Assembly: GCF_000981895.1 (NCBI RefSeq)
Contig: NZ_LATD01000020.1
Coordinates: 1-64,000, forward strand
Length of the DNA stretch: 64,000 bases
Direction: 5' to 3'
Source: Streptomyces odonnellii
GTDB lineage: Bacteria; Actinomycetota; Actinomycetes; Streptomycetales; Streptomycetaceae
Both the position numbers and the translations under genes were made by a program. A model generated the notes under the pieces. That model made no database searches. It was not told where the DNA came from and saw nothing but the letters and a program-made list of their open reading frames with translations. This document shows positions 34,883 through 42,419 of this stretch, in pieces (the first letter of the stretch is position 1; every line of letters starts with the position of its first letter).

Positions 34883-35884
34883 CTACCGCGCGCTGTACTC
34901 GGGAGCGTCCTCCAGGAAGTGGACGTTGTCGTAACCGAGGTGCTTGAACACACGGTTCTGCGAGGAGAAGAGACGCAGCGGTGTGCCGTCGGCGGCGAAG
35001 AGCTGGCAGATGTGGTTCTGCGGTACGTAGAGGGTGTCGCCCTGGGTGATCTCGTACCGGGTGGGCTCCAGGGCGATCCGCGCGTAGTACTTCTCGGCGA
35101 TCTCGGCCTCGACCTCCCACTGGAGCGCGTAGCCGCCGCCTTCGAGGACGTAGAAGACCTCGTCGGCCATCTTCCAGTACTTGCCGGAGCGGCTGCCCGC
35201 GGGGATGTCGAGCTCGAAGGCGTCGACGGAGAAGATCCGGGCGTCGGTGCGCTCCGGGGAGGACATCACCCGGACCCGGCCGAGCGGGGTGTTCTCCCAC
35301 TTGGTGTCCGCCGGGCTGATGACCTTCTTGCGGTCCAGGACACCCGGGGTCCAGATGCTGGACCAGTCCTCGCGGGGCCCGAACTCGGCCTCACGCTTCA
35401 CCGGGCCGCTGCGGCCCTGCTGCCACAGGCCCATGAACATCCAGGTGCTCTTGGCCTTGACGACGAGTGCGGTGGCCGTCTCGCCGTACGGGTTGAAGTG
35501 GCGGTGGACGGAGTCGGTGTGGACGAAGACGAGGTCGTCCTTGGCCCAGTCGTAGCGCTGGTCGTCGTGGATCTCGTAACCGCGCCCGCGCAGGATGTAG
35601 AAGGCCGCCTCGTTCTGGTGGCCGTGTCCGTGGTTGCTGGACTCGGGCGGGAGTTCCACGAAGTGGACCTGGATCGTCTGGGTGAGGAAGTCCTCGTCAC
35701 CGGGGCCGACACGCCACCAGGTACGGGACTGCTCGCTGTCGCCGGAGTGGCCGACCTTGGCGTCGTCGACGACCACCGAGTCGTCGCGCACTCTGTCCAC
35801 CGCGAGCTGCTGCCGGCGGAATTCGTCGAGACCGTAGGTCTCGGACGTCAGGCCGCGGACGAAGACGCGCCCTTTCGCTCCCAT
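34883..35884 (-). CDS. Bicupin protein 3
   Basis: 333 residues with two cupin domains. The first is His-rich: SSNHGHGHQNEAAFYILRG with SVHRHFNPYG. The second (MADEVFYVLEGGGYALQW and VPQNHICQL) keeps few metal-type His residues, so perhaps only one barrel is catalytic. It differs from bicupins 1 and 2 in this asymmetry. ATG 35884 follows GGAGGACCC. The promoter carries GTGGTCTAACCAT at 35938-35950, marking it as a GntR target and a single-gene transcript. Confidence 0.82.
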   Translation of the reverse strand: MGAKGRVFVRGLTSETYGLDEFRRQQLAVDRVRDDSVVVDDAKVGHSGDSEQSRTWWRVGPGDEDFLTQTIQVHFVELPPESSNHGHGHQNEAAFYILRGRGYEIHDDQRYDWAKDDLVFVHTDSVHRHFNPYGETATALVVKAKSTWMFMGLWQQGRSGPVKREAEFGPREDWSSIWTPGVLDRKKVISPADTKWENTPLGRVRVMSSPERTDARIFSVDAFELDIPAGSRSGKYWKMADEVFYVLEGGGYALQWEVEAEIAEKYYARIALEPTRYEITQGDTLYVPQNHICQLFAADGTPLRLFSSQNRVFKHLGYDNVHFLEDAPEYSAR

Positions 35885-35937
35885 GGGTCCTCCTGTGCTG
35901 TGCGGGCATAGTGGTGCGGCATCTACAGTTCGGTTCA

Positions 35938-35950
35938 GTGGTCTAACCAT
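35938..35950. promoter_or_regulatory. Strong GntR-type operator before bicupin 3
   Basis: GTGGTCTAACCAT reads on the other strand as ATGGTTAGACCAC, matching 12 of 13 bases of the importer site at 25793-25805. It lies 53 bp upstream of the bicupin 3 start. Confidence 0.7.
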
Positions 35951-36090
35951 AATACCTGCGCGTGTCGTCCGTCACCCCTTGGGACGATTCGGCCTCCGGG
36001 AACAACCGCCGGGAACAACCACGCGCGGCGAAAGCACGCGGCGTAAAGCACGCCACTCACCGGGGAGCACATAGAAGGAGCACACAGAAA

Positions 36091-36124
36091 GGCGCCCCAT
36101 GACGAGGAGTCGTCATGGGGCGCC
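36091..36124 (-). terminator. Hairpin terminator after GntR gene
   Basis: A perfect 15-bp stem, GGCGCCCCATGACGA (36091-36105) with its complement at 36110-36124 and a 4-nt loop, lies just beyond the regulator stop. It is followed on the minus strand by TTTCTGTGTG. Confidence 0.85.
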
Positions 36125-36141
36125 GGTGGGGCTCGACAGTG

Positions 36142-36948
36142 TCAGCCTGTGGCCGGGCCGCCTTCCGCGTGCTCGTCCTTGACCCGGGACGCCGTCCGCT
36201 GGAGGTGGGCGTTCATGGTCGCGGTCGCGGCGTCGAGGTCGCGCGCGGCGACGGCCTCGACGAAGTCCCGGTGTTCCTTCGAACCGAGCAGGCCCATCTG
36301 CGGCTCGACGGTCTGGGCCTGCCGCAGGCTCATCAGCAGGGGGCCATGGAAGGACTCGACCAGCATCTTGATCGCGGCGTTGTGCGTACAGGCCGCGACA
36401 CGGGTGTGGAAGTCCGCGGACAGTTCCATGGTGTACTCGCCGCGCTCCAGCGCCTCGGCGTGCTCGTCGCACATCGCCCGCAGGTCGTCCAGGTCCTCCT
36501 GTGTCGCCCGTTCGACGATCAGGGGGACGATGCCCAACTCGACGACGAGCCGCGCCTCTGTGACCTCGGCGGCGGTGAGCGGCGACAGCGACAGCAGGGT
36601 GGCGAGACCCTCCCCCACCTGGCGCGCGTCGGGCGTGGTGACGAAGGCGCCGCCGCGGGCACCGACCCGGATCTCCACGAGCCCGCTGGCCTCAAGGATG
36701 CGCAGCGCTTCGCGCACGGTCACCCGGCTGACCCCGAAGTGCACGCACAGCTCGCGCTCACTCGGCAGCCGGTCGCCGGGTTTGAGCCGCTCCTCCTTCA
36801 GCAGCAGCCGGATCTGATCGACGATGACCTGCGAGACACGGCTGGAGGAAACGGTCTTGAACAGCTCTTCGGGCACGGGAAGTCGCCCGGCAGGCGTCTC
36901 GCCACCGGTCTGCGCTGCCGGAGGCTGGCTCCTGGGTCGGGTTGGCAT
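36142..36948 (-). CDS. FadR-subfamily GntR transcriptional regulator
   Basis: 268 residues. The winged helix at about 45-105 carries GDRLPSERELCVHFGVSRVTVREALRILEASGLVEIR, here best read as PSERELCVHFGVS, VTVREALRILE and the wing VGARGGAFV. The C-terminal FCD domain has the family's acidic/His ligand residues (ADFHTRV, SKEHRDFVEAVAARD). Such proteins typically release DNA when an organic acid binds. It is divergent from the class II aldolase gene, 99 bp away, over a candidate autoregulatory site. I infer it controls the TGGT-N3-ACCA sites throughout the island. ATG 36948 follows GGGAC. Confidence 0.9.
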   Translation of the reverse strand: MPTRPRSQPPAAQTGGETPAGRLPVPEELFKTVSSSRVSQVIVDQIRLLLKEERLKPGDRLPSERELCVHFGVSRVTVREALRILEASGLVEIRVGARGGAFVTTPDARQVGEGLATLLSLSPLTAAEVTEARLVVELGIVPLIVERATQEDLDDLRAMCDEHAEALERGEYTMELSADFHTRVAACTHNAAIKMLVESFHGPLLMSLRQAQTVEPQMGLLGSKEHRDFVEAVAARDLDAATATMNAHLQRTASRVKDEHAEGGPATG

Positions 36949-36978
36949 GCGCACAGTGTCCCACGGCGGGACGCTCGT

Positions 36979-37014
36979 TTGACGGCCCTCAGACCAATGG
37001 TTTAAGGTCATACC
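36979..37014 (+). promoter_or_regulatory. Divergent regulator/aldolase promoter with GntR half-sites
   Basis: A -35-like TTGACG (36979-36984) and -10-like TAAGGT (37003-37008) are 18 bp apart. Half-sites AGACCA (36991-36996), ATGGT (36997-37001) and ATACCA (37010-37015) cover this stretch. They are a looser arrangement than elsewhere in the island. Confidence 0.5.
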
Positions 37015-37047
37015 AAAATACCAGGAAGATCGCCGGAAGGGCACCCG

Positions 37048-37845
37048 ATGACCGACCGTGCGCCCGGCGGCGGAGCACCGCGCGACGAGCAGGGGTACGA
37101 GGCGCTGCGCGAGCGGGTGGCCATGGCGTGCCGAGTGCTGGCCGTCACGGGGCTGGTCGAGCACATCCTCGGCCATGTCGGCGCGCGTGTGGGTGCGGAC
37201 AGGCTGCTGATACGGGGACGGGGCCCCCGGGAACGCGGGCTGGCCTTCACCGTCGTCGACGATGTCCAGGAAGTCGACCTCGACGGCCGTCGTACGGGCG
37301 AAGGCGGCGCCGACGGATGGGCGCCGCCCAACGAACTGCCCCTCCACACCGAGATCCTGCGCGCCCGGCCGGAGGTCACCGCGGTCGTGCACGCGCATCC
37401 GCCGGCGGTCGTCGCGGCCTCGGCCGCCGGGCTCCCCTGGCTTCCGCTGGTCGGCTCGTACGACATCCCCGCCGCCCGCCTCGCCCGCGACGGCATCCCG
37501 GTCTGGCCCCGCTCGGCCCTGATCCGCCGCCGCGACCTGGCCGCGCCGATGACCGCCGCGCTGGGCGACCGCCCGGTGGTGGTGCTCAAGGGGCACGGCC
37601 TGGTGACCGTGGGCACCGGCGACCCGGCGGACGCCGTGGCCACGGCCGTCACCCTGGCCCTGGCGGTGGACTCACTGGCGAAAATGACCCTCTCCATAGC
37701 CGCCGTCGGCGCCCCTCTCCACCCGATCAGCGACGAGGACCTGGCCGAACTCCCCGACCTGGGCCCCTCGTTCACCACCACGACGATGTGGCAGCACCTG
37801 GAAGCACGGGCCACCCACGAGGGCCCTCACACCCCACTGCGCTGA
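37048..37845 (+). CDS. Class II aldolase/adducin family decarboxylase (3,4-dihydroxyphthalate type)
   Basis: 265 residues of the class II aldolase/adducin fold. Metal-binding His residues are seen in NELPLHTEILRARPEV and VVHAHPPAVVAAS, and a later His in LKGHGLVTVG. The family includes fuculose-phosphate aldolase and 3,4-dihydroxyphthalate 2-decarboxylase (PhtC) of Gram-positive phthalate degraders. Given two Pht5-like proteins and a phthalate-type Rieske oxygenase nearby, a decarboxylase role is the better guess. It marks the right edge of the island, converging on the 37875 gene with 29 bp between. Confidence 0.8.
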   Translation: MTDRAPGGGAPRDEQGYEALRERVAMACRVLAVTGLVEHILGHVGARVGADRLLIRGRGPRERGLAFTVVDDVQEVDLDGRRTGEGGADGWAPPNELPLHTEILRARPEVTAVVHAHPPAVVAASAAGLPWLPLVGSYDIPAARLARDGIPVWPRSALIRRRDLAAPMTAALGDRPVVVLKGHGLVTVGTGDPADAVATAVTLALAVDSLAKMTLSIAAVGAPLHPISDEDLAELPDLGPSFTTTTMWQHLEARATHEGPHTPLR

Positions 37846-37874
37846 CCACCGGCGAAGCACCTCGTGATGGCGCG

Positions 37875-39548
37875 TCAGGCCGTGACAGGTTTGGTCTGGG
37901 TGCAGTTCTTCCATTCGACCCAGGGGCGGGTGCCGCCGCTTTTGGGGCCCGTGGCGTAGGTCGGATTGCCGGTGATGGTCTGTTCCTTGTGCTCGTGGGT
38001 GATGTCGATGCCGAAGAGCTTGAAACCCACGGTGACCTGTCCGGCGGAGATACCGAAGCCGATGCCGAGCGAGGCGTTCCACCAGTCGGTGTTGGCCTTG
38101 TAGTCCAGCTTGGAGAGCTTGCCCTTGTCGTGCAGCAGCCGCTCCAGCGGGCCCGTGTCCGCGTCCGGCGCCTCCGCCGCGTCCGACGGCGTCGGCAGCG
38201 CGTCACTGGCCGGGAAGTCACCGCGCCCGCGCAGCCAGTCCTCCACCAGCGTGCTGTCCGCGTCGTTGTCGAGGACCAGTTCGGCGGACTCGGTGTGGAT
38301 CTGCGACTCGATCTCCCCGCCGCCCCCGCCGACATCGATCGTGACAGGTCCCGCGTTGGCCCCGGCCCCGACATTGATCCCAGGCCCGTCCCCGGACTCC
38401 TGGCTGGTCGTGATCACCATCTTCTGCGGATGGTGCGGCCGTCCGTTCTTCTCCTCCTCGTCGTACATGGCCGCGTCATAGGTGACCGCCACCTGCTGCA
38501 TCCGCGTGCCGGTCGCCTGGCCCACCTCGCCGGCCTTGCCGCTCACCGAGAAGGTGTAGACGAAGGTGATCTTCCCGGCGTCCGGTCCCGTCTTGTTCCG
38601 CAGGACCACCACGTCCTCGGTCATCGAGCCCGAGAACGTCTCGCCGGAGATGCTGCCGAGGTCCTTGGGCTTGCCGTCCTTGCCGCCCTCCCCGCTGCCC
38701 TTCTTGAACGACTTGCCGAAGCTCACCCCGCCCGACACCTCGGTACTCGTCTTGGTGATGTCGACGTCCGGCGCGCGCTCCGGTTCGAGGTCGGGCTTCT
38801 TCTTGCCCGCGTGGTAGCCGCAGATCATTCCGAGTTCGGAGGAACGGGGGCCCGCCGGACGGCTGTTGCAGTCGTCCATGGCCTTCAGATACTCGGCGAA
38901 CTGCTTGGCGTCCGCCAGATTGGCCTCAAGGTCGGCCTGGGGGTTGTCGCTCTTGTTCCCGTTGAACAGCCACTGACCGCCGCTGCCGCTGCCCGCCACA
39001 TAGGAACCGCTCAGCGAGGCGCTGCCGCCCCAGTCCTTCAACCCCGGGATACCCGCCGAGATGCTCGCCGTGACCCCGGCCCCGGACTCCGTCACCCGCT
39101 CCAGCGTCACCGTACCGTCGGACCACTGCTGGAGCTTCACCGTCTCCGAGCTGCTGATCTTGATGAAGAGGATCTGGATGACCACGGTGTCCTTGGTCTG
39201 ATCCTGCGACAGCAGACACTTGGCGGGCTGGAACGGATCGCCGGGCGGTACGGCGGGCCCCTCGCCGTCGCCTCCGCCACCGTCGTCCCCGCCGCCACCG
39301 CCACCCTTGTTGCCCGAATCGCACCCGGAGTCGCCGTCGGCGGCATGAACGATCCGGCAGACCGCGTCCTTGAGCCCCACCGCCTCGTCCTCGGGCACGG
39401 TCAGTCCCACGATCGCCGCGACGATCAGCGCGACCACCCCGGCCACGGCGACGTACTCGACGCCGCCCTGACCCCGGTCCTCCCGCATCGCGACGGCCCT
39501 ATCGGCATGGGCATGCCAATCCGATATATCCCCGGCGCTCTCCACCAT
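37875..39548 (-). CDS. Surface protein with prepilin-like N-terminus
   Basis: 557 residues, no named family. Residues about 20-46 read REDRGQGGVEYVAVAG plus a hydrophobic helix, the G-x4-E pattern of Flp/TadE-type class III prepilin signals. A Gly/Asp-rich linker follows, then a large beta-rich domain (about 115-557) with Gly/Ser/Thr-rich stretches and several Cys (DDCNSRP, ICGYHAG). It would be a membrane-anchored outer-surface protein, perhaps processed by a prepilin peptidase. ATG 39548 follows TGAGGAGCGG; an ATG 20 codons on begins at the RGQGG motif itself. Confidence 0.72.
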   Translation of the reverse strand: MVESAGDISDWHAHADRAVAMREDRGQGGVEYVAVAGVVALIVAAIVGLTVPEDEAVGLKDAVCRIVHAADGDSGCDSGNKGGGGGGDDGGGGDGEGPAVPPGDPFQPAKCLLSQDQTKDTVVIQILFIKISSSETVKLQQWSDGTVTLERVTESGAGVTASISAGIPGLKDWGGSASLSGSYVAGSGSGGQWLFNGNKSDNPQADLEANLADAKQFAEYLKAMDDCNSRPAGPRSSELGMICGYHAGKKKPDLEPERAPDVDITKTSTEVSGGVSFGKSFKKGSGEGGKDGKPKDLGSISGETFSGSMTEDVVVLRNKTGPDAGKITFVYTFSVSGKAGEVGQATGTRMQQVAVTYDAAMYDEEEKNGRPHHPQKMVITTSQESGDGPGINVGAGANAGPVTIDVGGGGGEIESQIHTESAELVLDNDADSTLVEDWLRGRGDFPASDALPTPSDAAEAPDADTGPLERLLHDKGKLSKLDYKANTDWWNASLGIGFGISAGQVTVGFKLFGIDITHEHKEQTITGNPTYATGPKSGGTRPWVEWKNCTQTKPVTA

Positions 39549-40118
39549 CCGCTCCTCACCCCATGTCGTGAACGTCCCCCGAACGCAGAGCAGCGTAAGA
39601 ACAACCCGAGCCCCAACAGCAGGGTCCACAGGCCCAGTCCAGGACCCACGGCAGGGCCCAGACAGGGGCCCAAATCGCTCCAGGCCGTGAATCGGGCACG
39701 CCACATGCCCGCATCCGCCAGCTTTTTACCTGGGGGGCCTATCTTTTGACGGATCATGAGAAAGTTCCGGAGATTTCATCCGAACCTCTGGACAGCCCCC
39801 ACACGTCGCCCTAATGTCTCGGCCCAACCAGGCAAGTGTTTCGTCGCGGTAACACCCACACCGCTCAACCGCACCACGACCTACCGGCGCTCCCGCGAAC
39901 GCCGTACAGCACCTCTGTCTCAGTTCGTCCTTGTCTTTGTTCGTCTCCCCCCACGGCCGGGCCCCGCCCGACCCTAGGCGCTGCGCGTCAGCCGTCGCGA
40001 CGGCCGCACGCTCGCGCACTGTGCAGGACCTCGTCGGCACACGCCGGCGAACGTCGTCATACGGGGTATCGGACCGCGCCGACCCGCGCGGTCGTGACCG
40101 CAGCAGAAGGGAAGCGAT
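39549..40118. other. 570-bp region without a convincing gene
   Basis: Short frames here are Pro/Arg-rich or Ser-rich and lack ribosome-binding sites. Near 39605-39700 two minus-strand frames carry fragments of a hydrophobic segment, possibly the remnant of a short upstream membrane-protein gene. The rest would hold the promoters of the divergent flanking genes. Confidence 0.5.
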
Positions 40119-41078
40119 ATGAAGATCCGCACGTTCGTCGCCACGGCCTCGTTGGTGGCCTCCGGAAGTCTCGTCGCGTTCGCGGGATCCGCGCAGGCGG
40201 CCCTCTACACCACCTGTGTGGGTGATGGCGGGGCCGTCACCGTCGGCGGCGATCTGGTCGTACCGGCCGGGCAGTCGTGCACCCTGACGGGTACGAAGGT
40301 CAAGGGCACCGTGACGGTGCAGGCCGGGGCCGACCTCGTCGCCTCGGGCGCCACCCTCAACGGCGGGCTCAGCGTGGGCGAGAACGCCTATGCCGATCTC
40401 ACCGACACCTCGGTGAAGGGTGCGCTGACCGCGCAGGGCGCTTTCGGTACCCATCTGCAGGGCACCACCGTCAAGGGCGCGATCACCGCCAACCAGGGTT
40501 TCCTGTACGCCGTCGACTCGACGCTCGACGGCAATGTCAGAGCCCAGGCCGGCGAACTGTACGTCTCCGGCAGCACCGTGGACGGCAGTCTGACCGGCGA
40601 GGCGAACCAGTACTCCGACGTCTACGACAGCACCGTCGACGGAAAGCTGACCGTGAACGGCAACGCGCTCGGCGGAGTCCTGTGCGCCAGCGAGGTGTAC
40701 GGCGACACGGTGTACAAGGCGAACTCCGACACGCTCCAGCTCGGCGGCGAGGGGCTGCTCGGCTCCTGCTCGGGAGCCACGTACCTGGACGGGAACCTGG
40801 CGGTCACCGACAACACCGCGACCGCCGTACTGGACAACGCGATCGTCCGGGGCAAGCTGACCGCCACCAACAACTCGCCCGTGCTCCAGGTCGGTGAACT
40901 GGCCCGGATCCGCGGCGGCATAACCGGCGAGACGACCGCGGCCGGTGCCGCATCGGCCGCCGCGCGCTCCTTCAAGGCGGCGCCGCAGGACCGCGGGGAC
41001 GGCCTCGCCGAGAAGGCCGCGGAGCGGGCCGCCGAGGCCAGGGCCGAGGCCAAGGCCGCCGGCGCGACCCGTCTGTAA
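40119..41078 (+). CDS. Secreted beta-solenoid-like protein
   Basis: 319 residues with a Sec signal: MKIRTFVATASLVASG through a cleavage near AGSAQA-ALY. The mature region is built of short repeats of roughly 18-20 residues with Gly/Asp/Thr turns (for example GTKVKGTVTVQAGADLVA, DTSVKGALTAQGAFG, STVDGSLTGEANQ), suggesting a right-handed beta-solenoid. Two Cys pairs could form disulfides. The last about 45 residues are an Ala/Glu/Lys/Arg-rich helix. It resembles streptomycete cell-wall-surface proteins; the function is unknown. The RBS GAAGGGAAGCG precedes ATG. Confidence 0.75.
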   Translation: MKIRTFVATASLVASGSLVAFAGSAQAALYTTCVGDGGAVTVGGDLVVPAGQSCTLTGTKVKGTVTVQAGADLVASGATLNGGLSVGENAYADLTDTSVKGALTAQGAFGTHLQGTTVKGAITANQGFLYAVDSTLDGNVRAQAGELYVSGSTVDGSLTGEANQYSDVYDSTVDGKLTVNGNALGGVLCASEVYGDTVYKANSDTLQLGGEGLLGSCSGATYLDGNLAVTDNTATAVLDNAIVRGKLTATNNSPVLQVGELARIRGGITGETTAAGAASAAARSFKAAPQDRGDGLAEKAAERAAEARAEAKAAGATRL

Positions 41079-41328
41079 CCAGCCGGCACCGGTCAACGCG
41101 GCGGCCACGCGGGGTCATCGGCCTGTCATGGCACCCCCGCGACGGCCACCGTCGCAGCGCGGCACCCCGCCGAAGGACCACCGGTCCCGGCGCGCCGCCA
41201 CCGCGGCACCGCCCCACTGCCACGCACCTTCAGCACACCTCGACCGGCCGTCGCCGACCGGGCGGCGTGGCACGGGCGGCGCAGCGCCCCCGAGCGTTCT
41301 CACCTTCTTTCCTCCCTCAGGAGTGGCC

Positions 41329-42297
41329 ATGGGCCATCTGCACAAGTCCTTCGACCGCAGGGACTTCCTGCGCGCCACCGTCGGCACCACCGTGGCGCTC
41401 GCCGCCGCCTCGGTCACCGGAGCGACGGCGGCGAACGCCTCCGCCGCGACCCGCGGCCTGTCCATCCCCAAGGACCGCATCGGCATCCAGCTCTACAGCA
41501 TCCGCGACAAGGTCAGCGCGCTCGGCTTCGGCGTCGTGCTGCCGGAGCTGGCCCGTATCGGTTACAAGGAGATCGAGTTCGCCGGATACACCCAGAACAC
41601 CTCGATCCTGGGCCGGCAGATCACCCTCCCCGAGATCCGGCGGCTCCTCGACGACAACGGGCTGCGCGCGGTGGGCAGCCACGTCGGCATCGGCAATCTG
41701 CGCAACAACATCCAGGGCGAACTCGACGCGGCCGAGATCCTCGGCATGCCGCATGTCGGAACCGCCAACGCCCCGACGAATGTGAACACGGTCGCGGGCT
41801 ATCTCGCCGCCGCCGAGGAGTTCAACACCTGGGGCGCGGCGGCCACCGCCCGCGGTCTCAAGCTCTACCAGCACAACCACGCGGGCGAGTTCGCCTTCGC
41901 CACCGACCAGCCGTCGGTACGGCTGTACGACGTGTTCCTCCGGAACACCGATCCGCGCCATGTCTATCTGGAGATGGACGTCTACTGGGCGTATGTCGGC
42001 CAGTACCGCTGGCCCGGCTTCGACCCGGCGGCGTATGTGCGCAACCAGCCGTACCGCTACCCGCTGTTCCACATGAAGGACGGCGACAGCAATCCGTCGA
42101 AGGCGGACGGCTACGACATCGTCGAGTTCGGCGCGGGCGATCTGCCGTACGAGAAGTTCGTCCGTGACATCGGTCCCCGCGAGTCCCACATCGGTATCTG
42201 GGAGCAGGACACCGCGCCCAACACCCAGCCGAATCCGCCGGGTTCGCTCGGTGCCGCCGAGCGGAGCTTCACGGCGCTGAAGGGTCTGCTCGCCTAG
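41329..42297 (+). CDS. Tat-exported sugar phosphate isomerase/epimerase-like TIM-barrel protein
   Basis: 322 residues. The twin-arginine signal (FDRRDFLRATVG, then an Ala-rich hydrophobic core) indicates export of a folded protein. The mature part has the xylose-isomerase-like TIM barrel with GIQLYSIRDKV, IGYKEIEFAGY, a HNHAGEF metal-type segment and LEMDVYWAY. Such secreted epimerase-like proteins usually accompany sugar dehydrogenases, and the next gene encodes one. Start ATG 41329 follows CAGGAGTGGCC; GTG 41323 is possible. Substrate unknown. Confidence 0.86.
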   Translation: MGHLHKSFDRRDFLRATVGTTVALAAASVTGATAANASAATRGLSIPKDRIGIQLYSIRDKVSALGFGVVLPELARIGYKEIEFAGYTQNTSILGRQITLPEIRRLLDDNGLRAVGSHVGIGNLRNNIQGELDAAEILGMPHVGTANAPTNVNTVAGYLAAAEEFNTWGAAATARGLKLYQHNHAGEFAFATDQPSVRLYDVFLRNTDPRHVYLEMDVYWAYVGQYRWPGFDPAAYVRNQPYRYPLFHMKDGDSNPSKADGYDIVEFGAGDLPYEKFVRDIGPRESHIGIWEQDTAPNTQPNPPGSLGAAERSFTALKGLLA

Positions 42298-42419
42298 CTC
42301 GCACACCGACCGGGCCCGGCCCGCCGGAACCGCCGTACCGGCGTATCGCCGTTACGGTAGGCCGGACGGGCCCGGTCGCGCACCCTCCCGCCCGTCAGCG
42401 ACCAAGGAGACGCATCCCC

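Noticed and set aside
39425-39757. A 110-codon minus-strand frame with a hydrophobic centre
   Set aside because: Its end overlaps the prepilin-like gene in another frame and its C-terminus is basic junk. At most it is a remnant, not a supported gene.
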